From contig DAOVCL010000029.1 of the NCBI GenBank assembly GCA_030670005.1, forward strand, positions 1 to 13,824: a stretch of DNA of 13,824 nucleotides, in the 5' to 3' direction. This document shows positions 1 through 6,785 of this stretch, piece by piece (position 1 is the first letter of the stretch; the number at the start of each line of letters is the position of its first letter). A model generated the notes under the pieces. That model was not told where the DNA came from and did not search any database. It saw only the letters and a program-made list of their open reading frames with translations. The translations under genes were made by a program, and so were the position numbers. Origin of the DNA: Candidatus Zixiibacteriota bacterium (GTDB taxonomy: Bacteria > SM23-81 > DAOVCL01).

Positions 1-65
1 AAGGGGGCATACCCCCTTCAAACAACCCCCGAACATTTCGGAATTTCCAAGAAATTCCGAAATGT
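1..65 (-). repeat. Composite palindromic element, copy 1
   Basis: Two hairpins lie side by side. The first has 7-bp arms at 1-7 and 12-18 around a CATA loop. The second has perfect 15-bp arms at 33-47 (ACATTTCGGAATTTC) and 51-65 around a 3-nt loop. Its reverse complement matches 12731-12794 over the whole length with about three substitutions and one indel, so the two are inverted copies of one dispersed element. The core hairpin alone recurs at 1520-1547. The copy may extend beyond the window start. It resembles REP or MITE-type elements, but I see no transposase (RAYT) here. Confidence 0.85.
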
Positions 66-254
66 AAAATTATCTTATAAACTCGGCCTGGGTTATTCAC
101 AAATTTGGGCCACGAAGACGCTAAGTCGCTCTGCATCAGTCTGTGAAATATTGTTTTAACCTGCAATTTTTCAATACTTTGGGGCTTGGTATTTTTGTGG
201 CATATGAATTATTCAGGATAGTGGCTTTGTGGCTGAATATAGCATAGGAGGCAA

Positions 255-866
255 ATGAAAACATTAGGAGTGGCCTTTAGCGCCCGAAAGGAGGGGAACT
301 GTCCGAGATCCCTCCAATACTGTTTAGAGAGGTTAAAAGAGAGGGGTTATGAAACTGAGCTGATAAATGCCTATGATCACCAGATAACCCCTTGCAGCCA
401 TTGTGGGTATGAGTGCTTCTCCTCCCAGAAGGGGGAGAGGCCAGGGCAATGTCCTCTCCAGGATGATGTCCCCTGGCTCTATCAAAAGTGTAAGGAGTCA
501 GATCTGTCCATCTTTGCTATCCCCACCTATGGGGGACATCTCTCTGGTCTCTATATGGCCTTTGGGGAGAGAGGGCAGTCGCAGTTCTCCAGTTGGGAGG
601 AGTTCCAGCAGGACTTCTCCTCCAAGGTTAACCTTATCATTATAGGAAACCTCAGCTCTGGGGGTGATATGGCCCTGCATGAGGCCCTCTCCGATTTCTA
701 TAACCTCAATCCCCTTCCCGAGACTTTGCTCCTCTCGGCCAGGGAGTGGGGGAGGGATTCCTTGAAGGGAGACCTGGTAGAGGAACCAGAGCTAAGGGGG
801 AGATTAAGTCAATTTGTTGACCTTATAGACAGGAAGGGGAAGCTGAAGAAAGGAGGCCCCAATTGA
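255..866 (+). CDS. Flavodoxin-fold NAD(P)H-dependent oxidoreductase (FMN reductase family)
   Basis: This is a 203-residue flavodoxin-like protein of the NADPH-dependent FMN reductase family. It would bind FMN and pass electrons from a reduced nicotinamide or another donor in the cytoplasm; the true substrate cannot be told. The N-terminal strand is followed by a serine/asparagine-rich phosphate loop (SARKEGN, residues 9-15). The SDLSIFAIPTYGG stretch near residues 82-94 is the usual second flavin-contacting strand. Cysteines C47, C50, C54 and C66 after IxPC recall the cluster-binding cysteines of iron-sulfur flavoproteins, but the spacing differs from the classical form, so a cluster is only possible. 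AGGAGG at 246-251 supports the ATG at 255. The stop overlaps the next start by 4 bp (TTGA), so it is the first visible gene of an operon with 863-1318. Confidence 0.8.
   Translation: MKTLGVAFSARKEGNCPRSLQYCLERLKERGYETELINAYDHQITPCSHCGYECFSSQKGERPGQCPLQDDVPWLYQKCKESDLSIFAIPTYGGHLSGLYMAFGERGQSQFSSWEEFQQDFSSKVNLIIIGNLSSGGDMALHEALSDFYNLNPLPETLLLSAREWGRDSLKGDLVEEPELRGRLSQFVDLIDRKGKLKKGGPN
851..856 (+). promoter_or_regulatory. Shine-Dalgarno site fixing a TTG start
   Basis: A perfect AGGAGG lies six bases before the TTG at 863. It supports translation from this non-ATG codon inside the stop of the upstream gene and shows that the ABC-type N-terminus was once a genuine, coupled gene start. Confidence 0.7.
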
Positions 867-1318
867 TTGAAGTTGAGAACCTGACTAAGTACTATGGCCC
901 CCAGATGGCCATTGAAGATGTAAACTTCAGGGTGGAGAAGGGGGAGATAAGGTATCCGGATCAAATTATCATCTGTGAGAAGGACACCAGCGGAGAGTGG
1001 ATGATGCCCAAACCGGACTCGACAAAGGTCAAAAAGTGGAAGATATCTGGTCTCTTCTCCAACCTCACCGGCCTGCGGGCAGAGAAGTTCCCACCCACAA
1101 CCAAGCACCTCTCCAAGTATGGCCTCAAATCCCCCCAAGAGGAGATAATTCTCTATCAGGGGGGAAAAGAGCTGGTCTGGGTTCAGGTGGGAAGGAAGAA
1201 AGACGATCTGGTGTACCTAAGGGACAAATTGGAGGGGAAGTTCTTTATGGTCAAGGAAAAGGATGCAGAGCGGCTCAAGCTCAAGCCTGAGGATATAGAG
1301 GAGAAACCAGCCAAATAG
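863..1318 (+). CDS. Chimeric ORF: ABC-transporter ATPase N-terminus fused to DUF4340 C-terminus
   Basis: The 151-residue ORF has two unrelated parts. Residues 1-29 are the classic opening of an ABC-2 (GldA-type) ATPase, with IEVENLTKYYG and a VEKGEI ending where such proteins continue into the Walker A strand. The Walker A, signature and Walker B regions are absent. From about residue 30 the sequence reads like the C-terminal half of a DUF4340 protein (SGEWMMPKP, then LSKYGLKSP, then a YLRDKLEGKFF segment). GldA-type ATPase, permease, GldG-like and DUF4340 genes commonly form one operon in that order. The simplest reading is therefore an in-frame deletion of several kilobases near 948-951, or a misassembly. 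It cannot work as an ATPase. The TTG start is supported by AGGAGG at 851-856. A batD-like start follows four bases after the stop. Confidence 0.7.
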   Translation: MIEVENLTKYYGPQMAIEDVNFRVEKGEIRYPDQIIICEKDTSGEWMMPKPDSTKVKKWKISGLFSNLTGLRAEKFPPTTKHLSKYGLKSPQEEIILYQGGKELVWVQVGRKKDDLVYLRDKLEGKFFMVKEKDAERLKLKPEDIEEKPAK

Positions 1319-1321
1319 CCT

Positions 1322-1606
1322 ATGTGGATCGCAGGGATTCTTCTTCTTCTCCTCTCCTCGGGGGAATATGTCTCCGTCAACTCCTCGGTTGATGGAGCTA
1401 AGATAACCGTTGGGGACCCCATCGCCTACACCCTCACGGTGACCAGGGAGGAGAGCGTAAAGGTAGAACTCCCCCCGGTGGGAGTGAACCTGGGGGGATT
1501 TGAGATAAGGGACTACCACTCGGAATTTCTAAGGAATTCCGAAATGTGCCAGTTCACAGGGATCAGGGGTCAGTTTACAGCGATCAGGGACAGGAGTCAG
1601 TATTAA
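1322..1606 (+). pseudogene. batD: BatD-like protein, N-terminal fragment (broken at a palindromic repeat)
   Basis: About 66 residues look like the start of a BatD-type oxygen-tolerance protein: a hydrophobic signal segment (GILLLLLS), then VSVNSSVDGAKITVGDPIAY, the typical first Ig-like strand of BatD, and a FEIRDYH segment. Homology ends at about base 1520, exactly where the palindromic repeat begins. The remaining codons to the stop read through the repeat and the next element, so they are not native. BatD is normally an inner-membrane-anchored protein with Ig-like domains facing the periplasm. Its C-terminal end appears about 4.2 kb downstream (5759-6091), and the middle of the gene is missing. 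The family call rests on a short stretch plus the matching downstream fragment. Confidence 0.7.
1520..1547 (+). repeat. Palindromic element core, copy 3 (inside batD)
   Basis: The arms TCGGAATTTC (1520-1529) and GGAATTCCGAAATGT (1533-1547) around a TAA loop match the core hairpin at 12731-12763, with a shortened left arm and one change in the right arm. It lacks the adjoining GGGGGTATGCCCCC hairpin of the two complete copies. It marks the exact point where batD coding sequence stops. Confidence 0.75.
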
Positions 1607-1803
1607 GAATTAAGGATAAAGATAAAACAGCAGAGATTGGGCGAATGCTTAATGGACTGTTATATAGGGCGTGAAGAAAGAGGAGAGCAATACAGTTGAG
1701 ACCCAGACTTGGTCGTCCCGTTCAATAATTTCTTTCATTTTTAATTCTACATTCTTCATTTTACATTCGCAGCTTCGCTGCGATACCTGATCCCTGCCAA
1801 CTG
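1550..1803. mobile_element. MITE-like segment with imperfect terminal inverted repeats
   Basis: The left end (1550-1571) and the reverse complement of the right end (1782-1803) agree at 18 of 22 positions, with CAGGGATCAGG identical in both. The left end is duplicated in tandem (1571-1591, CAGTTTACAGCGATCAGGG). A 7-bp-arm hairpin (1767-1773 with 1777-1783) abuts the right end. No coding sequence is evident inside. The size (254 bp), inverted ends and lack of a gene suggest a non-autonomous element. No target-site duplication was recognised. Confidence 0.45.
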
Positions 1804-2047
1804 TCCTGCCGACTTTGAGCTTGACTAAAAGGCAGAGAACCATATTTTAAGAATGGGCTGGATGATAATGCTACATCGCTATGGTGTCCTCTGAGGGATA
1901 GAAAATAGAAATTGGGAAATTGCTTGTAGGGACAGGTCTTTAGACCTGTCCGAAGAGGCGGACAGACCTCCCGACCACCTCCGGCGGTCGGGACAAGTTC
2001 CGGTCTGTCCTTATGGTATTGCTCACAGCAAAAGAAAGGATGGAGAA
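1607..2047. other. Gene-free interval of 441 bp before the T9SS protein gene
   Basis: This interval holds most of the MITE-like segment, then about 125 bp without recognisable content, then the hairpin group at 1930-2010 and a weak GGAG ribosome site at 2042-2045. A minus-strand open frame at 1649-1843 has no visible family features. I recognise no promoter with confidence. Confidence 0.5.
1930..2010. repeat. Three nested or adjacent hairpins upstream of the T9SS gene
   Basis: The first is a near-continuous 22-bp palindrome (arms 1930-1939 and 1942-1951). Then outer arms GGACAGACC (1960-1968) and GGTCTGTCC (2002-2010) enclose inner arms CCCGACC (1970-1976) and GGTCGGG (1986-1992). The arms of the two structures share a GGACAG core, suggesting a dispersed repeat rather than a gene-specific control element. 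It ends 37 bp before the start codon, so it would lie in the mRNA leader if transcription starts upstream. Confidence 0.65.
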
Positions 2048-5000
2048 ATGAAGCACTTCTTTGGAATAATCGTAGCCTTCATGCTTCTCTCAGGCTCGGT
2101 TTATGGAGCCCAGGGAAAGACTCCCTTCAACTTGAGAGAGGTGATGGAGAGGGTGGCCCATCATCCGAGGATAGATGGGGGAAAGATCACCATTGATGGG
2201 CAAGTCTATCAGGCATCGTTTGATGGCTCTGGGGTCATCTTGTCCTCAAGGGATGGAAAGTACAGCTATAGACTTCCTATTGAGGATAGGTCAGGACCAT
2301 ACATAAAGGATGGCAAGGTATGCTATGAGACCCCTGATGGGGAGATGCAATTTAGCGGGAACAGATATGGTCTGAAATACCAGAGGATGATCAACGATCC
2401 TGGGTTCGGGAAATATCTGGGGGATTTGGTGATTGAGGCGAAAGGCGGAGGGGATCTGGCCCGTCCTGACAGGTTTATGCTTTCCGATGCCTTAGGCCGG
2501 AAGGTGCCATACAGGGTTGACAAAAGGGATCTTTGGATAGCCCATAAAGATCTTGCCTCGCTGCAATTTCCCCTCACCCTAAATGGTGAATTCCTGATTG
2601 ACACCATCCTCGTTTATGTGCCTGCCCCTTGTGGACAAAGGATTCCTTCGGTAGCCTTTGATGGTACAAACTACCTTGTGGTTTGGGAAGATTTACGCAA
2701 CCTCAATTGGGACATCTACGGAACCAGGGTGAGTCCATTGGGCACTGTATTAGACCCGGTAGGCATTCCCATATCAACTGCAGAGGGCTATCAATGTTCT
2801 CCTTCGGTAGCCTATGATGGTACAAACTACCTCGTTGTCTGGGAAGACTATCGCAACGGCAGCGATTGGGACATCTACGGGTGCCGAGTGAGTCAGTCAG
2901 GCACAGTGTTAGATCCAGTGGGGATTGCCATATCAACAGCAGTATATGGCCAATGGTCTCCTTCGGTAGCCTTTGATGGTACAAACTACCTTGTGGTTTG
3001 GGAAGGCTATCGCAGCAGAAGTGATTTAGATATCTATGGTGCCAGGGTGAGTCCATTGGGCACTGTATTAGACTCTGCTGGCATTGCCATATCAACTGCA
3101 GTAGGTGACCAGGCGTCTCCTTCTGTAGCTTTTGATGGCACAAACTACTTTGTGATATGGAGAGACGGGCGAAGTGGCAGTTATGATATCTACGGAGCCA
3201 GGGTGAGTCCATTGGGCACTGTATTAGACTCTGCTGGCATTGCCATATCAACAGTAACAAATGACCCTCCATCGATTGCTTTTGATGGCACAAACTACCT
3301 TGTGGTATGGGGAGACGGTCGCAACGGCAGCGATTGGGACATCTACGGGTGCCGGGTTAGCCCATCAGGCAGCGTATTAGACCCAGTAGGTATTCCCATA
3401 TCAATTGCAGAAGGACATCAACACTTTCCATCGATTGCTTTTGATGGCACAAACTACCTTGTAGTATGGGGAGACGGTCGCCACGGCAGTGGTGATATCT
3501 ATGGAACCAGGGTGAGTCCATCAGGTACCGTATTAGACCCAGCAGGCATTGTCATGTCAACGGTAGCGCATGACCCATCCTCTCCTTCGGTAGCTTTTGA
3601 CGGCACAAACTATCTTGTGGTATGGGAAGAGTGGGGTTGTGATTCTGACATCTACGGGAGCTGGGTGAGCCAAGAAGGCGCAGTTCTGGACTCCGCAGGC
3701 GTGGCTATATCAACTGTAGCAAATAGGCAACGGTCTCCTTCGGTAGCCTATGATGGTACAAACTACCTCGTTGTCTGGGAAGACTATCGCAACGTCAGCG
3801 ATTGGGACATCTACGGGTGCCGGGTTAGCCCATCAGGCACCGTATTGGACCCGGGAGGCATTGCCATCTCAACATTAGTATATAGCCAGTACTCTCCGTC
3901 AGTAGGCTTTGATGGCACGAACTACCTTGTGGTATGGGGAGACTATCGCAACGGCAGTTTTGACATCTACGGGAGCCGAGTGAGTTACTCGGGCACAGTT
4001 CTGGACTCAGCAAGCATTGCCATCTCAACGACGGCACATTGGCAATTGTACCCCTCGGTAGGCTTTGATGGCACGAACTACCTTGTGGTATGGGAATACC
4101 ATCACAGCGGCAGTTGTGACATTTACGGAGCCAGGGTGAGCCAATCAGGTACCGTATTGGACTCATCTGAGATTGCCATTTCAACGGCAGCACATGGGCG
4201 ATGGTCTCCTTCGGTAGCTTTTGATGGCACAAACTATCTTGCGGTGTGGCAAGACCATCGCAGCGGCAGTGATTTTGACATCTATGGATGTCGGGTGAGC
4301 CCATCGGGCACCGTATTGGACTCATCTGGGATTGCCATTTCAACGGCAGCACATGGGCAATATTCTCCTTCGGTATCCTTTGATGGCACAACCTGCCTCG
4401 TTGTCTGGGGAGACTATCGCAGCGGCAGTTATTCTGATATCTATGGTGCCAGAGTGAGTCAATCAGGCGAAGTTCTGGACTCAGCAGGCATTCCCATATC
4501 AACTGCAGAAAAAAGTCAGGAGTCTCCTTCGGTAGCTTTTGATGGCACAAACTATCTTGCGGTGTGGCAAGACCATCGCAGCGGCAGTGATTTTGACATC
4601 TATGGTGCAAGAATAAATCCATCAGGTTTGGTTATTGATACCTTTGCGGTTTCCACCCAGCCAGGAGACCAAGTCTCACCAGCACTGGCAAGAGGAGCAG
4701 GAACTCAACTCCTTATTGCCTATGCAGGTTTCGCCTCATATCCTTACAACACAAGGCGCATCTGGGGGAAATTTTATCCCTTTACCGGGGTGGAGGAAGA
4801 GCCAACCGAAGGGCCGTTGCCTCTAAGGTTTAGCCTGGAGCAGAACTATCCGAATCCGTTTAATGCAACCACCACCATCCGCTACGCCATCCCAGATAGA
4901 GATAGAGAGGGGAAACCGCACCGCACCACCCTGAAGATTTACAATATTCTGGGCCAGGAGGTAAAAACCCTGGTGGATGAGGAGCAGAGAGCAGGCAGCC

Positions 5001-5131
5001 ATCGGGTTCTGTGGGATGGGAGGGATAGCTTGGGCGAGGAGGTTTCCAGTGGAATCTATTTTTGTAGGTTGGAGGTTATAGGTGATAGGTTAAAGGTGGA
5101 GAAGACCAGGAAGATGGTGCTGATCAGATAA
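2048..5131 (+). CDS. Secreted beta-propeller-like repeat protein with T9SS type A sorting domain
   Basis: The 1027-residue protein opens with a signal peptide (basic start, hydrophobic core IIVAFMLLSG, cleavage near residues 20-22). A unique region follows to about residue 197. Thirteen clear repeats of 50-53 residues and a degenerate fourteenth then cover about residues 198-908. The consensus is SPSVAFDGTNYLVVWxDxR, then DIYGxRVSxxGTVLD and GIAIST, which fits four-stranded propeller blades; fourteen repeats could make two seven-bladed propellers. The end (about residues 923-1027) is a T9SS/FlgD-Ig-like sorting domain with FSLEQNYPNPFN, LKIYNILGQEV and SSGIYFCRLEV. It should cross the inner membrane by Sec and the outer membrane by T9SS, ending at the surface or outside. 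No catalytic motif is seen. It lies between the two halves of batD, so it is probably foreign to that operon. GGAG at 2042-2045 supports the start. Confidence 0.88.
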   Translation: MKHFFGIIVAFMLLSGSVYGAQGKTPFNLREVMERVAHHPRIDGGKITIDGQVYQASFDGSGVILSSRDGKYSYRLPIEDRSGPYIKDGKVCYETPDGEMQFSGNRYGLKYQRMINDPGFGKYLGDLVIEAKGGGDLARPDRFMLSDALGRKVPYRVDKRDLWIAHKDLASLQFPLTLNGEFLIDTILVYVPAPCGQRIPSVAFDGTNYLVVWEDLRNLNWDIYGTRVSPLGTVLDPVGIPISTAEGYQCSPSVAYDGTNYLVVWEDYRNGSDWDIYGCRVSQSGTVLDPVGIAISTAVYGQWSPSVAFDGTNYLVVWEGYRSRSDLDIYGARVSPLGTVLDSAGIAISTAVGDQASPSVAFDGTNYFVIWRDGRSGSYDIYGARVSPLGTVLDSAGIAISTVTNDPPSIAFDGTNYLVVWGDGRNGSDWDIYGCRVSPSGSVLDPVGIPISIAEGHQHFPSIAFDGTNYLVVWGDGRHGSGDIYGTRVSPSGTVLDPAGIVMSTVAHDPSSPSVAFDGTNYLVVWEEWGCDSDIYGSWVSQEGAVLDSAGVAISTVANRQRSPSVAYDGTNYLVVWEDYRNVSDWDIYGCRVSPSGTVLDPGGIAISTLVYSQYSPSVGFDGTNYLVVWGDYRNGSFDIYGSRVSYSGTVLDSASIAISTTAHWQLYPSVGFDGTNYLVVWEYHHSGSCDIYGARVSQSGTVLDSSEIAISTAAHGRWSPSVAFDGTNYLAVWQDHRSGSDFDIYGCRVSPSGTVLDSSGIAISTAAHGQYSPSVSFDGTTCLVVWGDYRSGSYSDIYGARVSQSGEVLDSAGIPISTAEKSQESPSVAFDGTNYLAVWQDHRSGSDFDIYGARINPSGLVIDTFAVSTQPGDQVSPALARGAGTQLLIAYAGFASYPYNTRRIWGKFYPFTGVEEEPTEGPLPLRFSLEQNYPNPFNATTTIRYAIPDRDREGKPHRTTLKIYNILGQEVKTLVDEEQRAGSHRVLWDGRDSLGEEVSSGIYFCRLEVIGDRLKVEKTRKMVLIR
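2639..4770 (+). repeat. About 14 tandem ~156-bp coding repeats
   Basis: These are the DNA repeats behind the propeller-like blades. Some units are nearly identical although not adjacent. Bases 2798-2886 and 3734-3822 (units 2 and 8) differ at one of 89 positions. Bases 4205-4287 and 4523-4605 (units 11 and 13) are identical over 83 bases. Other units have diverged clearly, which points to recent unit duplication or gene conversion. Confidence 0.85.
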
Positions 5132-5277
5132 AAAGAGAGACGAGAGACGAAAGACGATAGAAGAGTGAAGAAAGGTGAGAGGCGAAAGGAGGGAGAGCGT
5201 TCTGATCTGAGGGTGGGGAATTGAAATGGGGATGAGGTGGCAGGTCGAGGGTGTCTGGCCGCTCAGGCATTTGTAGT

Positions 5278-5301
5278 CCGTCAGGGCGAGAGCCCTGACG
5301 G
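5278..5301. repeat. 10-bp hairpin with GAGA loop upstream of the DUF2283 gene
   Basis: CCGTCAGGGC (5278-5287) and GCCCTGACGG (5292-5301) are perfect complements around a GAGA tetraloop. The structure ends 13 bp before the preferred DUF2283 start and is not followed by a T run, so it is more likely a dispersed repeat or leader structure than a terminator. Confidence 0.6.
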
Positions 5302-5314
5302 CACAAGTGACGGT

Positions 5315-5527
5315 ATGGAAACCCTAACTATAGAAAGACCAGAGCAAATTACTTGGGACTATGATAGGGAAGCTGATACGCTCTACATCTCATTTGGAAA
5401 GCCCAGGCCGGCACTGACGATGGATGTGGGCAGTGGGGTGCTATTGAGGTATATTGAGAAGACAGGTGAATTAGTAGGTTTCACAGTTATAGGGATTAGC
5501 AGCATTTTGAAATCGGAGTTGGGTTAA
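5315..5527 (+). CDS. DUF2283 domain-containing small protein
   Basis: The 70-residue protein has the DUF2283 signature: WDYDREADTLYISFG, then GVLLRYIEKTGELVGFTVIG. The family forms small beta-rich proteins of unknown function that are often found next to DUF4258 proteins and are discussed as possible toxin-antitoxin components; no such partner is visible here. The reading frame is open from 5237, but the ATG at 5315 is preferred because the extra N-terminal residues would be encoded by the hairpin repeat and do not look native. The ribosome site is weak. It sits in the segment that separates the two ends of batD. Confidence 0.65.
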   Translation: METLTIERPEQITWDYDREADTLYISFGKPRPALTMDVGSGVLLRYIEKTGELVGFTVIGISSILKSELG

Positions 5528-5632
5528 TAACTGAATTGGTTAGGTATTCACGGCGCGGCAAAGCCGCAACCAAACAAGGGCCACGGATTACACTGAGAAA
5601 AAACTACTTAGCGCCTTAGGTATTCTTCTACC

Positions 5633-5723
5633 CGGCTTTAGCCGAGGGTTCTTGGGGCTTAAGCCCCTTCACCGGACTTGGATAGAAGGGCCTTCAAAGG
5701 CCCTTAACCCTGCACTAAAGTGC
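5633..5723. repeat. Cluster of four consecutive palindromes
   Basis: In order: CGGCT/AGCCG arms at 5633-5637 and 5640-5644; the perfect 14-bp palindrome GGGGCTTAAGCCCC at 5654-5667; AAGGGCCTT/AAGGCCCTT arms at 5686-5694 and 5697-5705; and GCACT/AGTGC arms at 5712-5716 and 5719-5723. Loops are two bases or none. A smaller hairpin, GCGGC/GCCGC, lies at 5555-5567. No gene is encoded. The cluster stands about 35 bp before batD coding sequence resumes, at the right edge of the inserted segment. Confidence 0.7.
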
Positions 5724-5758
5724 GGTAGAAGCAATAGGGGAGACTACAACGGATGTAA

Positions 5759-6091
5759 AAGGAGGCTAAGAGAGACGAACAGGCCCTCAGGGAGGATTCA
5801 TCGGGGGAATTCTATGGAGCCATATCCAAGGCACTTACCGACTACATTGGAGACAAGCTTAACATCGAAGCCACTGGCCTGTCCACAGACCAGTTGTTAG
5901 ATTTGCTCGAGGAGAGGGGTTATCCCCCAGAGGTGAGGGAGAGATATTTGAAGTGTTTTAACAACTGCGATTTAGCTCGTTTCTCTCCCTCCGGTGTATC
6001 CTCAGGAGAAATGGAGGAAACCCTGAGACTGGCCCAGGAGGCCATCCTGGCCTTGGGGAAAACCACAAAGCAAGGAGGAAAAAATGGGTAA
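5759..6091 (+). pseudogene. batD: BatD C-terminal fragment without start codon
   Basis: After an in-frame TAA at 5756-5758 the frame encodes about 110 residues. They match the cytoplasmic C-terminal part of BatD proteins: EFYGAISKALTDYIGDKLN, then TGLSTDQLLDLLEERG, then CDLARFSPSG and a helical end. No ATG or well-placed alternative start lies at the beginning; a TTG at 5894 has no ribosome site. AAGGAGG at 5759-5765 is not followed by an in-frame start. This is therefore taken as the severed tail of the gene that begins at 1322, with the central Ig-like domains and probably the membrane anchor lost. It overlaps the lepB start by 8 bp, the typical packing of an original batD-lepB-batE operon. 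Confidence 0.75.
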
Positions 6092-6785
6092 GAGGGAAAA
6101 GAGGAAGAAGTCCACTTTTCAGGAGTACTTGGAAAGCATAATCATAGCAGTGCTCCTGGCTTTTGTGATCAAGACCTCCATTGTGGAGGCCTACAAGATC
6201 CCTACCGGCTCGATGGAGGATACCCTCTTGGTGGGTGATTTCCTGTTAGCCAACAAGTTCATCTATGGGGCAAGATTGCCCCTCATTGGGGTGAGGCTTC
6301 CTGCCATACAGAATCCCCATCCTGGGCAGGTGGTTATCTTTAAGTATCCATTGGACCGGAAGACCAATTATATCAAGAGGGTTGTGGCCACCGAAGGCCA
6401 GGTAGTGGAGATAAAGGACAAGAGGGTCTATGTTGATGGAAAGCTTGTCCCTGAGCCCCCCCATTCCAAACACACCGACCCCAGGAATATCCCTCGGGGG
6501 GTGAACAACAGGGACAACTTCGGCCCGGTGAGGGTTCCCAAGGGATATATATTTGTGATGGGCGACAACCGGGACAACAGCTTCGACAGCAGGTTTTGGG
6601 GCTTCTTAGATAAAAAGCTGATCAGGGGAAAGGGAATGATCATTCACTTCTCCTGGGAGCCTGATCCTTCTGCCCCGAGACTCTCCTGGGATAATCCGCT
6701 CTCCGCCATTCACCTCTTTTTCTATAACCTTATCCATTTTCCCAAGAGGATAAGGTGGAAAAGGCTCGGCGACCTGATAAAATGA
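6084..6785 (+). CDS. lepB: Signal peptidase I
   Basis: This 233-residue membrane-bound serine protease (S26 family) cleaves signal peptides from proteins exported by Sec or Tat. One transmembrane segment (about residues 18-35) precedes the catalytic serine S43 in IPTGSMEDTLL. The general-base lysine is K98 in NYIKRVVA. The conserved GDNRDNSFDSRFWG box starts at residue 160. All catalytic boxes are intact. AAGGAGG at 6072-6078 lies five bases before the ATG, so it can be translated although the upstream batD is broken. The stop overlaps the next start by 4 bp (ATGA). It may process the T9SS protein and the BatE-like protein, both of which have signal peptides. Confidence 0.95.
   Translation: MGKREKRKKSTFQEYLESIIIAVLLAFVIKTSIVEAYKIPTGSMEDTLLVGDFLLANKFIYGARLPLIGVRLPAIQNPHPGQVVIFKYPLDRKTNYIKRVVATEGQVVEIKDKRVYVDGKLVPEPPHSKHTDPRNIPRGVNNRDNFGPVRVPKGYIFVMGDNRDNSFDSRFWGFLDKKLIRGKGMIIHFSWEPDPSAPRLSWDNPLSAIHLFFYNLIHFPKRIRWKRLGDLIK

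Noticed and set aside
180..240. Promoter before the oxidoreductase gene
   Set aside because: AT-rich words are present (TTGGTA, TATGAAT) but spacing and match to a consensus are too weak to call.
1649..1843. Minus-strand frame in the gap before the T9SS gene
   Set aside because: It crosses the inverted end and hairpin of the MITE-like segment and shows no family motif or clear ribosome site.
2703..4622. Long minus-strand open frames opposite the repeat protein
   Set aside because: They are antisense shadows of the 52-residue coding repeats; their own repetitive Cys/His/Gln-rich products mirror the sense codons.
5237..5314. Longer N-terminus for the DUF2283 protein
   Set aside because: The extra residues are encoded by the GAGA-loop hairpin repeat and do not resemble the family.
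5652..5900. Open frame over the hairpin cluster
   Set aside because: Most of it translates palindromes, and it overlaps the recognisable BatD tail in another frame.
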